Both the position numbers and the translations under genes were made by a program. A stretch of 64,000 nt of DNA from Albifimbria verrucaria (lineage: Eukaryota > Ascomycota > Sordariomycetes > Hypocreales > Stachybotryaceae), in the NCBI GenBank assembly GCA_020081605.1, contig JAHREC010000045.1, positions 2,852,001 through 2,916,000 on the forward strand, written 5' to 3'. The notes under the pieces were generated by a model. That model did no database searches. It was not told the DNA's origin and worked only from the letters and a program-made list of their open reading frames with translations. Positions 56,454-64,000 of this stretch are shown piece after piece (positions within the stretch are counted from its first letter, which is position 1; each line of letters starts with the position of its first letter).

Positions 56454-58132
56454 TCAGACTTCCTCTTCTTCCTTCTTCTGATTCATGCCATCCAACCAAA
56501 CCTCTTCCTCCAAAGGAGGCGTAGGGAGACCCTCAACTCTCTCTCCACTCATAGGCAGGCTCATCCTTGATGCGCTTCTTTGGCTGAGAATTTCACTAAA
56601 CTCAGAGCTGGCATAAGTGCCTGCTGTCGTGCGGCCACCCCTTGTGTCTGTGCGTGAGTCATGTATCCTCCATTGAGCCTGCTTCTTTCTCAAAATCTGT
56701 CGGACGTCTCGCTCCAAGTACTGCAAAATATCTTCAACCGTGTCGTCGTGTCGCTCCTTAGCTTCCGGGTCTTGATCATGGTCATAATCCGGGAGGCGCC
56801 ATCTAAGATAGATATTCATGTGTGATGACTGGACCTCGAACTCGTGGTCGGAATTCTCGAAGTAAAAGTGGCACAGTCGACATGTAGGCTTACTAGTGGC
56901 GATAAACTTGGAGTCGTTCCAGAAAGCGGAAGCTTCTGTGATGCCTCTCCGGATTAGATCATCGTGCATGACAATCTCTGAATGTACTATAGTCTTGCGA
57001 GGAATCTTTTCCACCACGTCTTGGAAGACGGCTTCTAAACCATATTCACGAAGCACTTGAAAATCTGGCTGGAACTCTCTGATGTCATCCTCTGATAAGG
57101 CACCATTGAGAATTTCATGAAAATCATAGGCTGACTTCGGAATAGGCACTCTCTCCTGCCCAGGGCTTGTGATAACCCTGATAGTGAAGTATTGAAAGAG
57201 TTCCGGCCAGTCCTTGGACGCGCGGACAATGATTTCGGCAGCTTCTCGATATGAAAGAAATCGACCGAGGTGATGGCGGAGTTGAAGCCATGGATACCCT
57301 CGCTGCTTTCCGCTTGCCCGAACACGTATTATACTATCAGCCTCAACGCTCTTCGAATATCGGATGGTCCTAATAAGAGTTTCGCAATCACTGAGATCTA
57401 AAGTGATAACTGTGTCAGTTGTAGATTCTGCGAGCAGCTTTAAGGACCTCATGCACTCACATTTGTTTCTGGCAGTTGTGGAAGTGTTGATGTCTCGTGA
57501 AAATTTGGCTTTGCCTTCCAATAACCGTAAGTAGTTCATAATTTCAGAGTCTTTAAAATGGCCCAGAAAAAGGTTAGAAAGATTGGCTATGAAAATATGC
57601 AGAATAATCAACCGACTGATCAATAGTGTAACATACCGTTGGCGTCAGAATAATGAATGCATTCATGAATGCATTCATCTAATGCTTTCAGAAGACCGTT
57701 TAAATAGACATTGATTCTCAAGGAATTGAACTCCATGATCTGCCAAAGGACTTGCTTCTGCAATGACTTATCTTTGAGGCCCTTTGGGTTGGTTCCGATA
57801 TAAGTCAGAAAAGAATAAAGAAACTCTTCGACTCGTTGCGTTGCAGCACCGGAGTTGGAAACAACATTGTATTCCGGACCACGATCACCTTTGACCACGA
57901 TCAAAGCAGTTACTGCGTCTCCACCCTTTTTGAAATCGCATACCTGGGCCAATTTGTGCAGGAAAGTAGGATAGTCTGTGAGATTACTGTCGTTAGTGGC
58001 ATCTCCGGAAGCGTACTCAATGTTGTCCTTGGCTTTGCAAGTTTGGTTGAGAACTAAATCCAAAACGCATAGGCAGAACACTTGGCGAATTTTGGCAGAG
58101 CGGGAATTATTGACGATTTCAGGAGACGCCAT
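56454..58132 (-). CDS. OTT_1508-like deaminase-fold protein (putative nucleic-acid deaminase)
   Basis: Structure complement(56454..57397, 57461..57550, 57637..58132), 509 residues with all phases closing. The 63-bp second intron is a multiple of three, so its retention would also keep the frame. The C-terminal half has the zinc-deaminase signature: HSE (about H332-E334, in RKTIVHSEIVMHDDL) and PTCRLC (about C366 and C369), 32 residues apart as in the cytidine-deaminase fold. KFIATSKPTCRLCHFYF is the most diagnostic stretch. The N-terminal 200 residues are helical. The last 80 are Ser/Glu-rich and end in an acidic/basic tail. The family was defined from an Orientia protein and is expanded in fungi. 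Single-strand DNA/RNA cytosine deamination is proposed but not proven. Exon 1 contains a short internal duplication (ECIHECIH). Confidence 0.82.
57652..57684 (+). repeat. 12-bp in-frame duplication ATTCATGAATGC inside the deaminase gene
   Basis: Two and a half copies of a self-complementary-looking ATGCATTCATGA unit code for the repeated Glu-Cys-Ile-His. They lie just before intron 1. Confidence 0.75.
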
Positions 58133-59546
58133 GATTGCAGGTCAAATGTTTAGATGCAAAAGTCAGTGGCAATATTGTTCGGGTGTTCTCGCTTTGAATG
58201 CCTCGTTGAGGTACTTGGGGATGTGTCTAGAGTAGGTGCTGCGGTTGAGCGAGCTGATCTGGATGAATGGGACAAGCGCCTCCTTTATAGGCAATGCGTC
58301 TCTACGAAGGCCTCCAATTCAATACTTTCAGAGCCGGTTGCAGGTTGTTCTATATCATAATTCTTCTGACTTGTTCTACGAACTTCGAAAATTCTGGACG
58401 CCTGTCGCACGTCGGCATAGGCATTTCAAATGGTTGCACACTCTGCAAGTCGCTTGTGTAATTGGATCAACCGTGGCCACACAACCTACCGAAAATCTAC
58501 ATGACAATATATGCACATCAGTACACGTCGTAGTACACATTTGGGTGCCCACGTACCGTATGTTTGCTAGCTCCCTTTGTTAGCCCTTTGTATCATCAAT
58601 TCTTCAAAATCACATTATTCTTGATTAAGAAGCCTTACAAGGCAAGCATGTGACTACTCACAAACTCACATTTTAGTGGCAATAGATATCTTCAGTCGAA
58701 AGAAAAGCCCAAGTCAGAGGCTACAGAGTGATTCATTTTTTTGATACTCAACAATGATGCCTGATTAGCAAAATTATTAGGCATTGGAGGCAGGCCTCAT
58801 ACACGAGAGTGTTGCATCAGTAGGGTTTCGTGCATAGAGGCTGAGCCTATTGTGCCTTGTGTTGCTACAATATGCGATACGTCGTTTCGACGGTGAGTCA
58901 TGCAACCAGCGCCGCAACAGTGAAGATTCTCTGCAGGCTAGTGGCTTGACCTCGATGGATCTTATGAAATAAAAACAGAAGCAGTTTTGCAATGGCTGTA
59001 ATTCGCTCTTGTTAAGTTTCGGCAGTTGCTAAACACATATATGAAAGACAGTTGGGACAAATCGGCCTGAGCCCACCCGCCCATGGTTTGAGTTCCTTTG
59101 CTGGTGTCAACGTGCATATGCGGGAGGCCTATTCACATGCAAGAGGCATACGTGTTGGTGGAAAGCCTAGACATGCAGGATTGATTACCGACCCTATTCG
59201 TAGAGGATGGCAAGCAACACAAGCAAAAGGGATTGAGTGCACCCGCATTTAGCCATAATCATGGTATGCGTAGGAAGGGCAATCGCATGGGGATTTACTA
59301 CTAGCAGTGATTGCCAGGAGCTTAGGTTTCGTTTCGCTTCAAATGGTTTGTTTTATCGATAGTCGCCGATGGTCTCCTGTACCCTCGCATCCATTCCTTC
59401 ACTCACTCACATACATGCGGGCCATAATACATGGCAACACTGGTGGTAATCTAAGTATTGTAGGAAACTAGGAGGATGAAGTTCAGTTGCCATTGAACAC
59501 GTAGGCATTTCTCCTCGAATTCCACAACACTTTTATGCCAAATACA
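58133..59546. other. Intergenic, nothing recognised
   Basis: Promoter of the deaminase and 3' flank of the GNAT gene. Several short frames, none with recognisable content. Confidence 0.4.
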
Positions 59547-60077
59547 TCAATTGCCTTCCGTCTTCTTTGCAAAGAAAAACACTCCGGTCAGCCGGTTATC
59601 GTAGTATGGTTCTATAGGAACAAAGCCTTCCGAGCGGTATAGCTTTAGTGCCGCTGGCATTGTCTCCAACGTGTCCAGCAGAACTTCGTCATACTTTTCT
59701 TGTCTTGCCCTTTCCATAACCTCTCTTATCAGTAAGCGTGCAACGTTCCGACCTCGCGCTTCCGGATAGACGTATAATCGCTTCATCTCGCAGTAGCGTC
59801 TCTCATTTCGACGCTGCGTGGTCTTGTACTCTGAAGACAGCTCGATTGGTCGCATAGCCACACAGCCGAGAACTTGGTCCGTGGATGCATCCCTGGCGAG
59901 TAGAAGGGCGCCTGTAGGAGGAGCGTATTTCCCAGGTAAGCTGGCAAGCTCGGCGGCATAGTTTTGAAAGGTGAGGTCGAGCTGGAGCCATTCGGTGTAG
60001 GCCTTGAAGCAGGCGACGACCGCAGTAATATCAGCTGGGGATGAGGCGGGACGAATACAGACGTCAAACGTATCCAT
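59547..60077 (-). CDS. GNAT family N-acetyltransferase
   Basis: Single exon, 176 residues, intact. The fold order is standard: an N-terminal strand (DVCIRPASSPADI), a long helix (ACFKAYTEWLQLDL), and a central strand (VLGCVAMRPIEL). The acetyl-CoA loop follows, EMKRLYVYPEARGRNVARLL, with the R-G-R-N-V-A form of the Q/RxxGxG/A motif, then the strand YDEVLLDTLETM and the terminal ALKLYRSEGFVPIEPYYDN. This resembles fungal cytosolic GNATs that act on small amines or amino acids; no substrate can be inferred. No targeting signal. Its neighbours give no operon-like clue. Confidence 0.9.
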   Translation of the reverse strand: MDTFDVCIRPASSPADITAVVACFKAYTEWLQLDLTFQNYAAELASLPGKYAPPTGALLLARDASTDQVLGCVAMRPIELSSEYKTTQRRNERRYCEMKRLYVYPEARGRNVARLLIREVMERARQEKYDEVLLDTLETMPAALKLYRSEGFVPIEPYYDNRLTGVFFFAKKTEGN

Positions 60078-62268
60078 CTTGCGATGCTCACAGGGTTCCT
60101 TCCTTGGTCAACAACCGTGGACGTCTCAATCTACAGTTGTGGAAATGCAGCACAGGAATTCCACTCGCCTATGAGGATTCCTATGTCTTGGAATCGGATG
60201 AACCGTAAGCCCGATGGTTGGTCCATGACTCACATTGGCGCCCTGGTTGGTTTAGAAATTGGTGGGTACCGGCAACCCAATTTCTCCCAATGCTGTTTTT
60301 CATGAATGATTCGAGGCATGTTTTGTAAATCAGTATATTGGTAAGGGTAGTTGCTACGACGAAGACTATGTGGAACCATGCGAGGCTGTTGCAAGTACGT
60401 GCATCGACCGGGTCTTGTGATGCACAGATTTGCGCAAATAGTCTTGATCAATAAGTAGGCACTGTCACAGTCCAAAGAGGAGCGTACATTCTGGATTTTT
60501 CGGTTTGGTTACGACAACATCTTTGATACTGGTAAAATGGGGACATTGAAATCAATATATATTGGTACAAAAATAGCCGATCGGAGCTGAGTTGACGTTT
60601 CATGTTCAAGAGGCTCCGACGCAACATATTTTGATCAGTTTATTGATGAGCCTCAATAAGCCCCGGGTCCTTGTTGCAAATAATCCTACGGTACCCTACA
60701 TTATGCACTATAGGGTAGGTACTTTGAAAAGTCAATACGTCACATTTCATGCCATCTCTTCTAGGGTAATTCGGAGGAAATAATATCGAAAAGACCGAAA
60801 TCTTCGGCAATGGGTCGAATCTAAGAGGTATACGCCTGTGGCTAAGGGAACTCCAAGATGGGGACGCCTTACAAATCACCGCTTTAGTGTCGTCCATAAC
60901 CACATTATCCCCAGGCAGTGGGTTTTGCACAGGTCGACCCATTGTGGGGGTTGGTTTGTCCCACATATCCGCCGACGGTTAATTCTTTTCTTCTTTTTCG
61001 TCTTGTTCCTTGTTCGCCAACTGGTGTGCCTTTTTTGTGGGATGGCCTTCTTGATTCAGTGGAGCATAGGCCCATGTTAGACAAGGCATGGAAGTTCTGC
61101 TGCCACGTGAATGCCACAAGTTGTTGACCCAAAACAGTAATACATTCGTCTTGCCTCGATTGAGTAATACTGGATATCTATAGGATATATCTATAGGACG
61201 GACACTGCAGGGCAATGGAACACAGCATGCGCTACAGTTGAAAACCGACGACTGAGTTGATCTGTCTATCCTCCACTCTGTTATACTCGTGTTCCGCACG
61301 ACGTCTTCGACTGCATGACCCCAGGGATTGGTTGCCCTGCTCCGATCGGGAAATATACGAAGGCTCTGCTTCTTTGCAGTATTGCTCTCAGAACTGTAAA
61401 GCAAAGTCCAGCAAAGAACCCCCCACGTCACCCCAACACACTAGATTGGGGCCGTTCCATTGGTCGGCCTTCGAGAGGTGCACCAGCAACAAGGAAGACA
61501 GTCCACCATCCGATGGGTCGGGCAGGACGATGCCGGAGAGGTGCCCCGGATGTTCAGCAATGCTAACAGAACAGGGCCGATTGTATGCGGGGAGACGGTC
61601 ATCTGGCAGTTCCTCGCTGTGCCTCCCGATCCAACCCACCGGGCAATCTCCGCCCTTTGGGCATCCAAAGCGTCGGTTCAACTCTGGTTAAACAAGTGCC
61701 GCTCGGCTCTTTGCCGGCCTCATTCTCCCAATGTGTGGAGCAGGACGGCTCCGCCCTTGGGTTTCCCAGCTTGCTCACGTCTCTGCAATTGGTTCAGCCT
61801 TGGAGAACCCCGGATTCCAGCCTGCCTACCCCCAGTGCTCGTGCTCGCGAGTCGTGCAAGGTCAATTGCGTAGGGCGGGAGCTTGTTTTGTCGGGCCTTG
61901 GACGGCTCGGATTCGAGTCAGGCTACGGCATCCCGACGCCTCTGATGAGCCGGACCCTAGCACTTCCCTCTTCACCACTCGTCCATTATGACCTCAACCT
62001 CCCTCACCCTCCCCGTGGTTCTCCGCACGCTAGCTAGATAAGTGCATTGTCAAGAGGAGTCAGTTATTGCATTGGGCCCATAGGAGGTGCAGTGACTGGG
62101 CCCAAGCTTTCCACTCCAAGCTTTGAAGCCACACGAACAATTTTTTGTAGTGGCCCTGACGACACTGAGATTGGCTATTCATGGCCTCCGCCCTCGGAAC
62201 CGATGTCATGGCTCGAAAATACTGTCTCGATCATCACCCACCGGGCTGGGTGTTCGGAGAATTCGGTG
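60078..62268. other. Intergenic, long upstream region of the GH3 gene
   Basis: More than 2 kb with overlapping open frames of up to 150 codons on both strands in the GC-rich part (61250-62040). None has motif content, and opposing frames overlap, so none is accepted. Confidence 0.4.
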
Positions 62269-62275
62269 TATATAA
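62269..62275 (+). promoter_or_regulatory. TATA box of the GH3 gene
   Basis: TATATAA lies 93 bases upstream of ATG 62362. The intervening leader is C/A-rich and free of ATG. Confidence 0.6.
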
Positions 62276-62361
62276 GGCCTTGCTGATCCCGTTGATGTCG
62301 TTCCCGATGCTTCCTCACCCCTCCCCAAAGACTCCGGGACCGACAAAGAGACAGAGCCACA

Positions 62362-64000
62362 ATGTCTTCAGTACGCTCTCTCGTTCTTTCCTGCCTTTTG
62401 GCAGCGTCCTCTGTCAACGCTCAGAACTACGACTCTGGAGAGCGCAATGAAGATGCCTTCAGTTGGGTCCAGCCTCTGGATACTGTCATCCTTGGCCCCT
62501 ATGGCCACTCCCGGCCGTCCTTCCCTCACGTAAGTCTTGCTTGTCGAAGCCAACATTCACAGATGCAATTAGCTAACTCCCACTGCTTCAGCGAATGCTA
62601 CTGGTACTGGTGGATGGGAGGAGGCATTGGCCAAGGCCAAGGAGTTTGTCAGCCAGCTCACCTTAGAAGAGAAGGCTGACATGGTCACTAGGCAGCCCGG
62701 CCCATGTGTGGGCAACATTCTCCCCATCCCACGTCTGGGATTCAAGGGTCTTTGTCTCCAGGACGGACCTTTGTCCATTCGAGTTGCCGACTATGCCAGC
62801 GTCTTCTCGGCCGGTGTTTCTGCCGCTTCCACCTGGGACCGCTCCATCCTTTACGAGCGTGGCTTGGCTATGGGCAAGGAGTTCAAGGCCAAGGGTGCCC
62901 ACGTTGCCCTTTCCCCAGTCTGTGGACCTCTTGGACGTTCTGCCTACTCCGGCCGAAACTGGGAAGGCTTCTCCCCGACCCTTACCTGTCAGGTATTGCT
63001 ATGGAGGAGACCATCATCGGTCACCAAGACGCCGGTGTTCAAGCCACCCCCAAGCATTTCATTGGTAACGAACAAGAAACACAGCGAAACCCCACTTATC
63101 CCACCAACGGAACCGTTACCGATGTCATCCAGGAGTCCTTGTCTTCCAACATTGACGACCGAACCATGCATGAGCTCTACCTGTGGCCTTTCGCCAACGC
63201 TGTTCGCGCCAAAGCAGCCAGCTTCATGTGCGCCTACCAGAGGCTCAACGGCTCTTACTCTTGCGAGAACTCCAAGGCCCTCAATGGTCTTCTTAAGGAG
63301 GAGCTTGGCTTCCAAGGTTATGTTATGTCAGACTGGGGCGGCGTCCACTCTGGTGTCTCCTCCATTGAAGGTGGTCTTGACATGAACATGCCTGGAGGAC
63401 TCGGCCAGTACGGCATGAACTGGAAGGCTGGCTCATTCTTTGGAGGCAACGTGACCAAGGCTGTTTCCAACGGCACAGTCCCCGAGTCTCGCGTTGACGA
63501 CATGGTCATTCGTATCATGACTCCTTACTACTGGCTCGGCCAGGACAAGGACTTCCCCAGCGTTGATCCTTCCACCGCTGATCTCAACACTTTCAGCCCC
63601 CGATCTAGCTGGCTCCGAGACTGGGAGCTGACCGGTGAACGAAGCCGAGACGTCCGTGGAAACCACGGTGAACTCATCCGCAGACACGGCGCTGAGGCTA
63701 CGATCCTGCTCAAGAACACCAACAATGCTCTTCCCCTCAAGGCACCCAAGTCGATTGCGGTGTTTGGCAATGATGCTGGCGAGCCGACTCAGGGTTTCCT
63801 CAACCAGAAGGACTATGAGTATGGTACTCTTGTCGCCGGTGGAGGTTCGGGTACCGGTCGCTTGACCTACATTATCACTCCTCTTGCCGCTGTCAACGCT
63901 CGGGCTAAGAAGGATGGCGCCATTGTCCAGCAGTGGCTGAACAACACCCTGATCGCTACCTCTGATGTGACAACCCTCTGGAACCCCACGCCACCAGAGG
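62362..64000 (+). CDS. Secreted GH3 beta-glucosidase, partial (runs off the window)
   Basis: Exon 1 (62362..62529) encodes a signal peptide (SLVLSCLLAASSVNA) and the mature start QNYDSGERNEDAF. Intron 62530-62591 separates it from the catalytic exon. Conserved GH3 blocks follow: LCLQDGPLSIRVADYASVF, SPVCGPLGRSAYSGRNWEGFS, KHFIGNEQETQR, DDRTMHELYLWPFANAVRA, and GYVMSDWGGVHSG with the nucleophile Asp. Next are RRHGAEATILLKNTNNALPL and GGGSGTGRLTYIITPL. Two bases are missing, one C in the CCC run at 62523-62525 (restoring PSPNATGTGGW) and one in CCCC at 62973-62976 (restoring SPDPYLSGIA). The FnIII end lies beyond the window. The amino-terminal style matches Trichoderma BGL1-like cellobiases. 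It hydrolyses cellobiose and short beta-glucans extracellularly. Confidence 0.92.

Noticed and set aside
61257..62037. Overlapping open frames of up to 150 codons near 61.3-62.0 kb
   Set aside because: Several frames are open on both strands at once in a GC-rich stretch, none with motifs; more likely promoter-distal non-coding sequence.
1..64000. CRISPR arrays, bacterial operons, rRNA genes, complete transposons
   Set aside because: No spaced direct repeats, no rRNA sequence, and no intact transposase, reverse transcriptase or terminal-repeat pair could be recognised; the window is eukaryotic.

Overview
This window looks like nuclear DNA of a filamentous ascomycete, most likely a plant-associated Sordariomycete close to the Hypocreales (Fusarium-like). 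That is inferred from gene style, not from a search. Genes are separated by 0.3-3 kb. Most carry 1-6 short introns of 43-120 bp, with GTRAGT-type donors, a CTAAC/CTGAC branch site and a YAG acceptor. The families are typical of such fungi: DUF3176, OTT_1508-like deaminase, Zn2Cys6 and bZIP/DUF3425 regulators, a TmpB-type adenylation-flavoprotein fusion, a CBM1 esterase and a PL3 pectate lyase.

Layout. 1-6 kb: poorly recognisable small genes, including a coiled-coil gene interrupted exactly at an AAAAAAG heptamer and an acidic three-exon gene. 6.4 kb: tRNA-Ile(AAT). 6.6-12.4 kb: secreted DUF1961 protein, DUF3176 membrane protein, and an MFS drug:H+ antiporter with an in-frame TGA. 13.7-16.8 kb: a 69-residue membrane protein and a mitochondrial-targeted hotdog thioesterase. 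17.1-18.0 kb: GH16 glucanase. 18.0-21.3 kb: gene-poor and rich in tandem repeats. 21.3-22.4 kb: enoyl-CoA hydratase. 25.0-28.4 kb: TmpB-like fusion. 29.3-34.6 kb: PL3 pectate lyase, stand-alone Rieske protein, CBM1 alpha/beta-hydrolase. 35.9-44.6 kb: bZIP, cytochrome P450, SDR and Zn2Cys6 regulator, a candidate small biosynthetic or catabolic cluster. The divergent SDR/Zn2Cys6 promoter carries palindromic CGG/CCG elements. 47.5-48.9 kb: a seven-span membrane protein. 49.3-50.1 kb: hexapeptide-repeat sugar acetyltransferase. 50.9-53.4 kb and 62.4 kb to the end: two GH3 beta-glucosidases flanking an AA9-LPMO-like relic (55-56 kb), an OTT_1508-like deaminase (56.5-58.1 kb) and a GNAT (59.5-60.1 kb).

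Two themes stand out. First, extracellular polysaccharide breakdown is concentrated here (DUF1961, GH16, PL3, CBM1 hydrolase, two GH3, AA9-like). Second, many otherwise well-conserved genes are broken by single missing bases, usually in short homopolymer runs, while neighbouring genes are fully intact. That pattern suggests residual assembly indels as much as real gene decay, and it should temper any reading of an individual frameshift here.
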